11,261 nucleotides of DNA from a bacterium (GCA_030673525.1 DAOVIY010000013.1:1-11261), one strand, 5' to 3'. Shown: positions 1-6,710, numbered from the stretch's first letter. Translations and numbers: made by a program. Notes: generated by a model not told the origin, from the sequence alone.

Positions 1-627
1 AAAATAAATAAAAAAATACAGGAAGGAATAAAAAAATTAGAAGATTCTGGAGCTAAAATACAGGAGATTTCTTTAAAATTGCCAATAGAGCATGGTTTAT
101 CTACTTATTACATTTTAGCAACTTCTGAGGCATCTACAAACCTGGCAAAATACTGCGGGATGCGTTATGGCGTTAGTGATAAGTTGGAAGGGAATTTTAA
201 TGAATTTTTTACTAAAGTAAGAAGCCATAATTTAGGGGCAGAAGCAAAAAGAAGAATTATTTTAGGGACGTTTGCAAGGATGTCCGGCTACAGGGATGCT
301 TACTACATTAAAGCAGCCAAAGTCAGGACAAAGATTGTTAATGAGTACAAGAAGATGTTTAAGAAATATGATGCCCTGATAAGCCCTACTGCTCCGATAC
401 TGCCGCCAAAGTTCTCTGAGATTGAGAAATTAAGCCCGCTGCAGCAGTATATGATGGATGTTATGACAGTTTCTCCAAATGTTGCAGGATTGCCTCATTT
501 AAATGTTCCGGTTGGTTTTGCTGATAAGCTTCCAGTTGGTATGCTGTTAACAGCAGATCATCTGCAGGAAAGCAAATTGATGCAGTTGGGCAGTGGTTTT
601 GATAATTTCCAGGCTAATTTTCAGTAA
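1..627 (+). CDS. gatA: Glutamyl/aspartyl-tRNA amidotransferase subunit A, C-terminal part
   Basis: The frame is open from the first base, so this is the 3' part (208 codons plus stop) of a gene that begins outside the window. The protein shows the amidase-signature C-terminal half typical of GatA: EHGLSTYYILATSEASTNLA (compare the family's YYI-A-EASSNLA), then the GAEAKRRIILGTFA block, DAYYIKAAKVR, the ISPTAPILPPKF loop, and NVAGLPHLNVPVG. GatA hydrolyses glutamine and passes ammonia to misacylated Glu-tRNA(Gln) or Asp-tRNA(Asn) in the GatCAB complex in the cytoplasm. The Lys-Ser-Ser catalytic triad lies upstream of the window, so activity cannot be judged. It uses visibly more GC-containing codons than the island genes that follow and is probably the chromosomal flank of the island. 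The C-terminus looks complete. Confidence 0.93.
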   Translation, partial: KINKKIQEGIKKLEDSGAKIQEISLKLPIEHGLSTYYILATSEASTNLAKYCGMRYGVSDKLEGNFNEFFTKVRSHNLGAEAKRRIILGTFARMSGYRDAYYIKAAKVRTKIVNEYKKMFKKYDALISPTAPILPPKFSEIEKLSPLQQYMMDVMTVSPNVAGLPHLNVPVGFADKLPVGMLLTADHLQESKLMQLGSGFDNFQANFQ

Positions 628-636
628 ATTCTATAG

Positions 637-652
637 TTCTTTTTTAGTTTTT
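637..652 (+). terminator. T-rich terminator after gatA
   Basis: Two T runs lie 10-25 nt after the gatA stop codon without a clear hairpin. Archaeal RNA polymerase commonly terminates on such T tracts. Called from base content only. Confidence 0.4.
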
Positions 653-660
653 ATTGTTGA

Positions 661-683
661 TTAACATCGCAAATTGCTGTTAT
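661..683. repeat. Module-border palindrome A
   Basis: TTAACA (661-666), a TC bulge, the self-complementary centre GCAAATTGC (669-677), then TGTTAT (678-683). The TAACA and TGTTA arms pair, and the centre differs from the other copies while staying self-complementary. It sits between gatA and the first accessory gene and is the left-most copy of the border element seen again at 1440, 2570, 6618 and 7126. No recombinase is nearby; the function is inferred from recurrence at every module border. Confidence 0.6.
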
Positions 684-800
684 ATTTTTTCTATACTAGG
701 TGTGGGAAAATTTCGTTCGAAAAGTTCGAAAAAGACTTTTACATTAAACTCGAAGAGCCTTCTATTAAAACCATCAAGGGTTTGGGCGTTAATTACGTTC
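684..800. repeat. Structured left end of module 1
   Basis: Follows border A and resembles the left ends at 2592 and 7145. It has a T-rich arm pairing weakly with GGGAAAA, then a short hairpin TTTC (711-714), loop GTTC, GAAA (719-722). The same hairpin in the other copies reads CTTC/GAAG and TTGC/GCAA with a GTCC loop. The words AAGTTC (722-727) and ACTTTTA (735-741) are roughly complementary to GAACTT and TAAAAAGT near the other end of this module (1415-1441), a weaker version of the end-to-end pairing seen in the later modules. A short open frame across this region (654-842) is not credible. Confidence 0.45.
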
Positions 801-815
801 ATTAATCTAGAAAAC

Positions 816-823
816 AATATAAA
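816..823 (+). promoter_or_regulatory. Archaeal TATA box
   Basis: AATATAAA is centred about 26 nt before the ATG at 845, the distance expected for a leaderless archaeal transcript. No Shine-Dalgarno-like sequence precedes this start. Confidence 0.55.
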
Positions 824-844
824 TCTTAGTGAATTTCTATAACT

Positions 845-1417
845 ATGACCTTAACAGATTTAATTATATCATTAAATGGACAATCCATTATTGGAAAAGA
901 CAGTAAAAAGTATGTTATAGAAATACCTGGTAAAAACACCATAGGAACAATATACATTTTTGATGCTGAAGACAGATCACGTTGCGGTTTTATACCTGAT
1001 TTAGTGGTTTTAGGAGATACACTTTATCAAGCGGGGGTTGCTGAGTTCATGAGAGTTTCTAATCAAGGACTCTATAAATCATTAATTAGAATGATAAGTG
1101 AAGTTGTACCAGTAGGTACAAAGTATAAATCGGGTATTTTTAATCCACAAGATCAAAATGCTCTCTTGGATTATGTAAAGGAAAATGATACATTAGGTTT
1201 AAGAGATGCTCTTGAAGAAACCCGTTTTGGACATATTCTACAAGCTTCAGAATTCAGTAACGTTCAATTATTTTATAAAGATCAAAATGGAATTAATGAA
1301 GGGATAAAAGCTCTTCAAAGGTTTAATGAGGATAGAGAAAACGGTATTTATACCAATTCGCATGGAACTGATTTATTTCTTATTGGAACTAAAAAGCCCA
1401 AACCCTATTCTAAATAA
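845..1417 (+). CDS. Hypothetical protein, 190 aa (cassette gene)
   Basis: I do not recognise this protein. It is soluble-looking, with no membrane segment or signal peptide. The N-terminal third looks like alternating strands (YVIEIPGKNTIGTIYIFDAE), followed by the patch RSRCGFIPDLVVLGD, a helical middle, and a Lys/Pro-rich end after HGTDLFLIGTKK. No metal-binding or nucleotide-binding motif is evident. The ATG at 845 is chosen because an in-frame stop lies just upstream (830-832) and a TATA box sits about 26 nt before it. The gene is alone between border palindromes A (661) and B (1440), as expected of a one-gene cassette. By location among probable defence genes it could be defensive, but nothing in the sequence demonstrates that. 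Confidence 0.7.
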   Translation: MTLTDLIISLNGQSIIGKDSKKYVIEIPGKNTIGTIYIFDAEDRSRCGFIPDLVVLGDTLYQAGVAEFMRVSNQGLYKSLIRMISEVVPVGTKYKSGIFNPQDQNALLDYVKENDTLGLRDALEETRFGHILQASEFSNVQLFYKDQNGINEGIKALQRFNEDRENGIYTNSHGTDLFLIGTKKPKPYSK

Positions 1418-1439
1418 AAAGTTTTTTTCTGAATTGAAC

Positions 1440-1461
1440 TTAACAACGGCATTCCTGTTAA
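1440..1461. repeat. Module-border palindrome B
   Basis: TTAACA (1440-1445), an AC bulge, a centre beginning GG and ending CC (1448-1455), then TGTTAA (1456-1461). Same layout as borders A and C, with a different centre. The box ACTTAAC at 1438-1444 fits the RYYYAAC consensus of an integron R'' box; the GTTAACC at 1457-1463 fits GTTRRRY only in part. Confidence 0.6.
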
Positions 1462-1605
1462 CCGAACCGACCCCTGCGAAGTGGGGGGAGGGAAGTATGA
1501 CGGACTGAGCGAAGCGAGGGAGTAATATTTGAGTAGCAACCGAAATAAATATCGAGCGTTAGCGAGTGTAGATATAATCGTAAGACAAAGAGCCACGTTA
1601 AAGTT
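1462..1605. repeat. Structured left end of the DUF4365 module
   Basis: Contains the left copies of three inverted repeats whose partners lie beyond the gene: TGTTAACCG (1456-1464, partner 2567-2575), GAGTAGCAACC (1531-1541, partner 2553-2563), and a 15-bp block ending AAAGAGCCACG (1583-1597, partner 2533-2547, one mismatch). Between them are hairpins: CCCC and GGGG around a GAA loop at 1471-1486, a GCGAAGC mini-hairpin near 1509-1515, and an element at 1551-1586 resembling the hairpin pair at 2653-2685. The matching right end lacks these insertions. The region has GC-rich words in otherwise AT-rich DNA, and no gene. Confidence 0.55.
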
Positions 1606-2361
1606 CTACGGATCAAAGTATTTTGTTGTTTTTCTTACTAATTTTCTGATACGCTTAATCAAGGTTTTATCTTTCTTTAATTGACCCTTAAGCCAAAATA
1701 CAAATGGAATATCTTGAATAAGTTGCTCTTCACTACCCTTATTTCTCAAATATTTTTCCCACGCATCTATGTTTCCATCAAATAAATGAATAAATATATG
1801 ATAACCCATGAAATCTCCAACAATTGTATCTTCTTCAAGTTCATTAAAATAAGTTTGATAGGATTTAATTAGTTCTTTATATGATAGTACAATTTGTTTG
1901 ATTTTTCTAAGACCATTTGGTAGACTATTTGTTAATGGTATTTTAATCTGGACAGTTTTTTGGTTGTGCCAATCAGATTTGATTATAGACAAAGTGTCTT
2001 TAATATACTCCTTTACGTCAATCCAATAAACTACACTCTGATTTATATTTACAACAAATAGTATTATGGGTAATGAAATTTCTAACCAGTAGTTTATTGT
2101 AGATACTTTCACTTGCTGTATTATATATTGTCCTTTCGGTTTGACTTTCCTATGACCCTTTATTTGAAACTTAAAAATATCTCCTTTTACAAGTCCATTC
2201 TTGGAGATAATTTCTATTTCTCCATCTATACCATAATCTTCTCCAGGAGATCTAATTATCCAACCGCGTAGTAACTGGTTTTGTAAGATAACCAATGAAT
2301 CATGTTCTATAGTATGTGTATCATCACGGATAGGAAAATTATGATTTTTATTATTCTTCAT
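1606..2361 (-). CDS. DUF4365-like protein with a PD-(D/E)XK nuclease-type core, 251 aa
   Basis: The first 120 residues fit the DUF4365 pattern: an N-terminal helix with Glu19 (THTIEHDSL), GEDYGIDGEIEI at 40-51, FQIKG at 65-69, then NYWLEISLPIILFVVN at 89-105 and VYWIDVKEYI at 111-120. The order Glu, Asp46/Glu48-Glu50, Gln66-x-Lys68 is what a PD-(D/E)XK-type nuclease core would show. Nuclease activity is inferred from the fold family, not shown. The C-terminal 130 residues are helical and Lys-rich, and I do not recognise them. The start at 2361 has an AGGTGG ribosome-binding site 4 nt upstream and a TATA box about 27 nt away. The gene is alone in a module bounded by its own inverted repeats, opposite in direction to its neighbours. 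DUF4365 proteins are often found near defence genes, so an anti-phage role is plausible. Confidence 0.75.
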   Translation of the reverse strand: MKNNKNHNFPIRDDTHTIEHDSLVILQNQLLRGWIIRSPGEDYGIDGEIEIISKNGLVKGDIFKFQIKGHRKVKPKGQYIIQQVKVSTINYWLEISLPIILFVVNINQSVVYWIDVKEYIKDTLSIIKSDWHNQKTVQIKIPLTNSLPNGLRKIKQIVLSYKELIKSYQTYFNELEEDTIVGDFMGYHIFIHLFDGNIDAWEKYLRNKGSEEQLIQDIPFVFWLKGQLKKDKTLIKRIRKLVRKTTKYFDP

Positions 2362-2365
2362 TATC

Positions 2366-2393
2366 CCACCTAAAAATTAAATATTATTTAAAA
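2366..2393 (-). promoter_or_regulatory. TATA box and RBS for the DUF4365-like gene
   Basis: Read on the minus strand, TTTTAAATAAT (2383-2393) precedes AGGTGG (2366-2371), which lies 4 nt before the ATG. The TATA centre is about 27 nt from the start, so any leader would be only a few nucleotides and might not contain the whole RBS. Confidence 0.5.
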
Positions 2394-2412
2394 CTTCTTT
2401 TTATTGGTTTGT

Positions 2413-2471
2413 ACTTAACTAGAAAAAACATTTGGGTGGAGCAAAGCGAAACCGTTAAATTTTTGTTATAA
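2413..2471 (+). repeat. attC-like recombination hairpin (59 bp)
   Basis: An R''-like box ACTTAAC (2413-2419, exact fit to RYYYAAC) and an R'-like box GTTATAA (2465-2471, core GTTA) enclose complementary arms. TAAC pairs with GTTA; a 3-nt bulge TAG (2420-2422) follows on the left side only; A5 pairs with T5 (2460-2464); the apical part starts ATTTGGGTGGAG (2430-2441) and ends AACCGTTAAATT (2450-2461). The last two 12-nt words recur exactly in the site at 6616-6710. Length, boxes and one-sided bulge resemble an integron attC. It lies upstream of a minus-strand gene, which is not the usual attC position. Confidence 0.45.
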
Positions 2472-2532
2472 TAAGTTCAAAGAATTTCTTTTCGTTTTTT
2501 GTTTATGGAATTTGACGAAGTGTTTTTTCCAT

Positions 2533-2575
2533 CGTGGCTCTTTATCTTTATAGGTTGCTACTCGAACGGTTAACA
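2533..2575. repeat. Right inverted-repeat end of the DUF4365 module
   Basis: Three blocks packed with gaps of only 5 and 3 nt: 2533-2547 (CGTGGCTCTTT and four more bases), GGTTGCTACTC (2553-2563) and CGGTTAACA (2567-2575). They are reverse complements, in nested order, of 1583-1597, 1531-1541 and 1456-1464, enclosing the gene. Together with 2362-2532 (promoter, attC-like hairpin and T-rich sequence) this fills the gene-free stretch before border C. Confidence 0.65.
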
Positions 2576-2591
2576 TCACAATTGTTGTTAA
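2570..2591. repeat. Module-border palindrome C
   Basis: TTAACA (2570-2575), a TC bulge, the perfect 8-bp palindrome ACAATTGT (2578-2585), then TGTTAA (2586-2591). This is the cleanest copy of the border element. Its left arm belongs to the private inverted repeat of the module before it and its right arm to that of the SIR2 module after it. Confidence 0.65.
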
Positions 2592-2760
2592 ACTCTTTGA
2601 CCCTACAACGTGTGGTCAAACTTCGTCCGAAGAGTTTTTGAATTGCTAATAAATCGAGCGTAGCGAGTCTATATGTCCGTAGAACTGGGGGGGTCTGAGT
2701 TTATTCTAAAAAGCGGAGCGTTACATTAAGAACAAGTATTTAGGGACAATTTTAATAATA
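2586..2760. repeat. Structured left end of the SIR2 module
   Basis: Holds four blocks complementary to the far side of the operon: TGTTAAACTC (2586-2595), TTTTTGAATTGCTA (2635-2648), GGGGGTCTGAG (2689-2699) and GGGACAATTTTA (2743-2754). The gaps carry hairpins: TTTGACC/GGTCAAA (2596-2602 with 2614-2620), CTTC/GAAG with a GTCC loop (2621-2632), GTA-loop hairpins near 2655-2667 and 2675-2685, and a GC-GGA-GC mini-hairpin near 2713-2719. A 22-bp stretch (2717-2738) recurs exactly at 7276-7297. No reading frame is credible here; this is most of the gene-free 2362-2811. Confidence 0.65.
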
Positions 2761-2782
2761 TTTCTTTTCAAATACAAAAAAG

Positions 2783-2790
2783 TTATATAA
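2783..2790 (+). promoter_or_regulatory. Archaeal TATA box of the SIR2 operon
   Basis: TTATATAA is centred about 26 nt before the ATG at 2812 with no ribosome-binding site between them, so the transcript is probably leaderless. The promoter lies inside the inverted-repeat boundaries and would travel with the module. Confidence 0.65.
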
Positions 2791-2811
2791 TCCTACCTTT
2801 TTATAATCTCC

Positions 2812-3771
2812 ATGACAAAAGAGGATGAAAAAGGAATAACCATCTGGGGTAGACCTGAGGATGTTCCGCTGGAAGAACCTATTAAGGATGCTTTCAAAAA
2901 CGACAAACTTGCTTTTTTCTTAGGTGCTGGAGTATCTAATTTGATAGGATGTCCTGATTGGACTCAATTAACCAATAAATTGATTGAATGTTGTTATAAA
3001 GAAAACCTTATAGATTTCAAATTAAAAGAAGATTTACTAAAACTTAGAGATAATAAGAAGAAAATATCTATTTGTAAACACATACTAGAAAATAAAAAGA
3101 ATGGATTATTTTTTTCAAAATTTAAAGAGTATCTAAAGATTTCCAAAGAAAAGGAGAAAGAAAATAAAGATGATGATAAAGATATTTACGAATATTTAAA
3201 AAATATTTCTGCTATTTTTATAACTACTAATCATGATGACTATTTGAGCAGACATTTTGATGAAAATAAAGATGTCGCTTATGAATTAGATCATTTCGAT
3301 GCAGATAATATCGGGAGCTACAAATTATATCATCTTCATGGACATATTAGATCTAATGGTAGTATTATTACTACTGTAGATGATTATCTTGAGAGATATA
3401 GTAAGCCTAAATTTAAGACATTTATAAAAAAATTACTAAAAAGCGAGTATACCCTTATTTTTATTGGATACGGATTAAATGAATTTGAATTACTGGATTA
3501 TCTTGCATTAACGGATGAAGAAAATAAAAAAAGCCGAAATCCACATTATATCCTTTTGCCATTCTTTTCACATCAAAAAAAATTAGCAGAATTTGAGCAA
3601 GTATATTTCAAAAATTTTAATATAAATATTATTGCTTATTCTAAAGACAAAAAAGGTTATGATTTTTTAATTGAGATTATTAGAGAATGGAAAAATAAAT
3701 TGACTGAAACTGTAAGAATTATTGAGAATCAAGAAGATATTGATGAGGCTATACCTGCAAATGGAGACTGA
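2812..3771 (+). CDS. SIR2-family protein (probable NADase effector), 319 aa
   Basis: A SIR2-like Rossmann domain fills residues 30-295. FLGAGVS (36-42) is the NAD-binding glycine motif, TTNHDD (138-143) supplies the conserved Asn140, LYHLHGHI (172-179) supplies the likely catalytic His176, and FIGYGLNEFELLDYL (217-231) is the C-terminal motif of SIR2_2-type proteins. In anti-phage SIR2 proteins such as ThsA and the DSR proteins, the equivalent Asn and His are needed for NAD+ cleavage. The zinc-binding cysteines of deacetylase sirtuins are absent, so NAD+ depletion is more likely than protein deacetylation. A charged Lys/Glu stretch at 111-124 is an insertion between the core motifs. The stop overlaps the next gene by 11 bp, implying coupled translation and a two-protein system. 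An abortive-infection role is inferred from family and context. Confidence 0.82.
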   Translation: MTKEDEKGITIWGRPEDVPLEEPIKDAFKNDKLAFFLGAGVSNLIGCPDWTQLTNKLIECCYKENLIDFKLKEDLLKLRDNKKKISICKHILENKKNGLFFSKFKEYLKISKEKEKENKDDDKDIYEYLKNISAIFITTNHDDYLSRHFDENKDVAYELDHFDADNIGSYKLYHLHGHIRSNGSIITTVDDYLERYSKPKFKTFIKKLLKSEYTLIFIGYGLNEFELLDYLALTDEENKKSRNPHYILLPFFSHQKKLAEFEQVYFKNFNINIIAYSKDKKGYDFLIEIIREWKNKLTETVRIIENQEDIDEAIPANGD

Positions 3772-6505
3772 TAAAATTAAAAAAATTCTTGAACGAAGAA
3801 AAGATAAAAAGTATGGGGCTTATATCTTCAATAGACTAGCAAACGCTAAAAATCCTAAGGTATATTTACCTATATTAATAGACGAAGGAGATTTTCATCC
3901 AAAAAATAATCCTAAACCTATTGAAGATAAAGAAAGAAAAGGGTCATTTTCAATTCCGAGATGGGATATATTGGGTTTTCTAGAAAATGTTTCTAAACAC
4001 AATAAGGAAAATCCAGACAAAGAAATAACCAAGTTAATTTTACAGATAATTAAAGGTTATATTACTTACCAAAGTGATCAAAAGAAAAAAGTTGATAATT
4101 ATATAACAGATTGGTATATATTTAAAGTAATTTTTAATTTACCTGTAGATAAAATATTGAATGAACATATAGGCTACTTAATAATTGCATTAAATGGAAA
4201 ATGGGATACTACATTAATTCAATCAGATATTGGAAAAACATTTCTTCCGTACTTATTAGATAACAATGCAAAAAACATTATTTTAAGATTACTCGAGATT
4301 ATTTTTAATTTCTATGAAAAAAAAGATGTCGGACAGGATGAATATTGGTTTGATGAACTATTAAAAAAGAATAAAGAGAGGATTATTGGGTATTATAAGG
4401 ATGATTTGTATGGAAGAATAATTAATAAGATTGAGGAAATAGTCAAAAAAGATAAAAGTAGTTTTAATATTGTCTGGATTCCTACAATCGAAGAACATCC
4501 ACAAACAAGTTTTCCTCAAAGATATGAATGTCAATTAGTCAGATTATTAAGGGATACACTTAAAGAAATCCATAAAGACAAACTAAGTAAAATAATTAAA
4601 TCATTATTCCTTAAGGAACATTCCATATTTAAGAGAATTGCAGTACATGTTATTGATATTTATTATGATGAGTTAAGAGAATTTTTTTGGGATTTAAAAG
4701 ATAATCCTTTAGAAAATTATGAATTAACACATGAAATCCATAAGTTATTAAGCGACAATTCAAATAAATTTAATAAAAACGAGATAAATAAAGTAATTAG
4801 TTGGATTGAGACTAAAAAGTATTATATTCCTGATGATGTTAAGGGGAATCAAAATAAGGAAAATGAAATTATTGCATATCGAAAAAAGGAATGGTACTTA
4901 GCACTTAAAGACTTACCTAATAAAAATATTAAAGAAAAATATGATGCTTATGAAAAAATAAATCCTAGTAAAGTCAAACATCCTGGTTTCCAAACATGGT
5001 CGGAAACATCTTGGGGTCATAAAACACCAAAGAATTTTCCCATAATATTAACAAAGGATAATAAAAAAATAGCAAAATATCTGAAAGAATTTAAAGGAAG
5101 TAAGGACCCAACTCAAGAAAATGAAGAAGGATTAGCAGACGAATTATCAAGAGCAGTTTTGAACAACCCAACTAAATTCAGTGAAGAGCTATTTCCATTT
5201 TTATCTGTAAATGAAATATATCAACATTCTATCATTAGAGGTTTTAGAGACGCATGGAGAAAAGAAAAAGAATTTGGTTTGGGAGGGTTCTTTAATTTTT
5301 CAAAAAAACTTTTAGAGTTAGAGAATTTCTGGAAAAAAGAATACAAGGAAAATGGATTTAATTATAGAGATTGGATTATATCCGAGGTTGCATCATTAAT
5401 TGAAGACGGGGCAAAAAAAGAAAAACATTCTTTTGATGATTCATTAAATGATTCAGCAAAAACAATTTTATTTAATTTAGCTAAGAAAACTACAACTCCT
5501 CTTTTTAAATCTACAGATATAATCTCAGATGTTTTAAATTCAGTAAAAGGCTCAATTTATTCGGCTTTAATGGTCTTATCGTTAAAAATAGCTAGAATAA
5601 AAAAAGATGATACAAATAAGTGGGATAAAGATATTCAAAACTTGTTTATGGAACAATTAAAAAATCCGTCTGAGGAATTACTAGTTGTACTCGGAGAAAA
5701 TTTACTTCTAATTAATTATATGGACAATGAATGGTTCAAAAATAATCTTAATACAATTCTAATCAAAGAAACCGAAGAACTGTGGAATTTAGCGATGACT
5801 GGATACTTGGATTATACTACTCAGCTTGATAAAACTGTATATTCCTTATTAGTTGAACGTGGAGATTATGAAAAAGCAATATATACTAACCTAAAAAATA
5901 AATCTGCAAATGAAAGAGTAGTACAACATATATGTGTAGCATATATTAATGATATGGAAAACCTCTCAGAGGGTTTACTCTGTACTCTATTGGATAATAA
6001 AAATCCTAATCAAATTAGTGAGATAATTCGCTTTTTCTGGACATTAAGAAGAGAAAAATTAGATAAAAAGAAAAAATCAAAAATAAAGCCTTTATGGGGA
6101 AAACTTTTTGAGATTTGTGTTGAGAAAAAAGAAAATAAGGAATTCTCAGAGTTGATTTTCAAACTTTCTGAATGGCTTTCTTTAGTTGATGATATAGATG
6201 AGGGTCTATTTACAATTCTTAAAGAATCTGTAAAACATGTAAAGCAACCTTATGATACTTGGTTTTTTATAGAGTACTTAATGAAGCATGTTAAAAATAC
6301 TCCAGAATATGTCGGAACTATTTTTTTGGAACTTCTTAATAATGGGATATTACCTGATTATAAACAAGAACATATATTCAACATTATATCTGTATTATTT
6401 GAAAAAAAGCAAGATGAATTAGCAGATAAAATAATCAGTGTGTATTTATCTGAAAATTATTTTACTAAAGAATTGCGAGATTTAAAGAAAAAATATGAAA
6501 AATAA
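3761..6505 (+). CDS. Large helical-repeat protein, probable partner or sensor of the SIR2 effector, 914 aa
   Basis: I chose the ATG at 3761, which overlaps the SIR2 stop by 11 bp; in-frame TTG (3722) and ATG (3743) are alternatives further inside the SIR2 gene. The protein is Lys/Glu/Asn-rich, almost all predicted helix, with no membrane segment, Walker motif or nuclease motif that I can see. Residues 17-80 (YGAYIFNRLANAKNPKVYL, then DEGDFHP, IPRWDILGFLENV) resemble, from memory, the module that begins the helical sensor part of several SIR2- and STAND-type defence proteins. The last 100 residues (around LLNNGILPDYKQEHIFNII) may correspond to DUF4020, which I recall being linked to SIR2 domains; this is a weak assignment. 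Single-chain systems such as DSR join the SIR2 domain and a large C-terminal region; here they are two genes. Phage sensing is inferred, not shown. Confidence 0.7.
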   Translation: METDKIKKILERRKDKKYGAYIFNRLANAKNPKVYLPILIDEGDFHPKNNPKPIEDKERKGSFSIPRWDILGFLENVSKHNKENPDKEITKLILQIIKGYITYQSDQKKKVDNYITDWYIFKVIFNLPVDKILNEHIGYLIIALNGKWDTTLIQSDIGKTFLPYLLDNNAKNIILRLLEIIFNFYEKKDVGQDEYWFDELLKKNKERIIGYYKDDLYGRIINKIEEIVKKDKSSFNIVWIPTIEEHPQTSFPQRYECQLVRLLRDTLKEIHKDKLSKIIKSLFLKEHSIFKRIAVHVIDIYYDELREFFWDLKDNPLENYELTHEIHKLLSDNSNKFNKNEINKVISWIETKKYYIPDDVKGNQNKENEIIAYRKKEWYLALKDLPNKNIKEKYDAYEKINPSKVKHPGFQTWSETSWGHKTPKNFPIILTKDNKKIAKYLKEFKGSKDPTQENEEGLADELSRAVLNNPTKFSEELFPFLSVNEIYQHSIIRGFRDAWRKEKEFGLGGFFNFSKKLLELENFWKKEYKENGFNYRDWIISEVASLIEDGAKKEKHSFDDSLNDSAKTILFNLAKKTTTPLFKSTDIISDVLNSVKGSIYSALMVLSLKIARIKKDDTNKWDKDIQNLFMEQLKNPSEELLVVLGENLLLINYMDNEWFKNNLNTILIKETEELWNLAMTGYLDYTTQLDKTVYSLLVERGDYEKAIYTNLKNKSANERVVQHICVAYINDMENLSEGLLCTLLDNKNPNQISEIIRFFWTLRREKLDKKKKSKIKPLWGKLFEICVEKKENKEFSELIFKLSEWLSLVDDIDEGLFTILKESVKHVKQPYDTWFFIEYLMKHVKNTPEYVGTIFLELLNNGILPDYKQEHIFNIISVLFEKKQDELADKIISVYLSENYFTKELRDLKKKYEK

Positions 6506-6512
6506 GTTAATA

Positions 6513-6623
6513 TAAAATTGTCCCCTTAGACAAATAGATTTCTTCGACGAAGTCGAGACTATATGTGCGTAGCACCTCAGACCCCCTTTTTAAAAAATAG
6601 CAATTCAAAAATTGAGTTTAACA
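6513..6623. repeat. Right inverted-repeat end of the SIR2 module
   Basis: Starts 8 nt after the stop codon at 6505. TAAAATTGTCCC (6513-6524), CTCAGACCCCC (6576-6586), TAGCAATTCAAAAA (6598-6611) and GAGTTTAACA (6614-6623) are exact reverse complements of the four left-end blocks, in mirrored order. The 51-nt gap between the first two carries a hairpin TCGAC-GAA-GTCGA (6544-6556), the linker ACTATAT and a hairpin GTGC-GTA-GCAC (6565-6575). The other gaps are only 11 and 2 nt. Confidence 0.75.
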
Positions 6624-6710
6624 TCGGAATTTAACGAAGTTTTGTGACGAAGGAGTAAAATTTGGGTGGAGAAACCTGCAAGGTTTCGGAACCGTTAAAT
6701 TCCTGTTAGT
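6616..6710 (+). repeat. attC-like recombination hairpin and module border D (about 95 bp)
   Basis: R''-like GTTTAAC (6616-6622, exact RYYYAAC) and the R'-like core GTTAGT (6705-6710) enclose TAACA, a one-sided TC bulge (6624-6625), the 11-bp arm GGAATTTAACG (6626-6636) and its exact complement CGTTAAATTCC (6693-6703), then TGTTA. The apical part contains AAACCT-GCA-AGGTTT near 6672-6686 and the words ATTTGGGTGGAG (6660-6671) and AACCGTTAAATT (6690-6701) shared with 2413-2471. It is the border palindrome of the other junctions with a long insert at its centre, and it lies directly downstream of a plus-strand operon, where an attC should be. Confidence 0.55.

Noticed and set aside
654..842. A 62-codon open frame between gatA and the first accessory gene
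   Set aside because: It runs straight through the border palindrome and the leader hairpins, has no RBS or plausible protein character, and is explained by the repeat element.
1326..1596. Two short open frames, one on each strand, around 1326-1596
   Set aside because: One overlaps the end of the 190-aa gene in another frame and the other covers repeat sequence; neither has a start signal or recognisable protein.
1462..1605. tRNA or other known structured RNA gene in the hairpin-rich spacers
   Set aside because: I found no cloverleaf with TTCGA-type T arm and acceptor pairing, and the hairpins do not match an RNA family I know.
2586..6623. A classical transposon or insertion sequence carrying the SIR2 genes
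   Set aside because: No transposase is encoded between the inverted repeats, no flanking target duplication is visible, and the repeats are broken into blocks and differ from module to module. A non-autonomous element remains conceivable.
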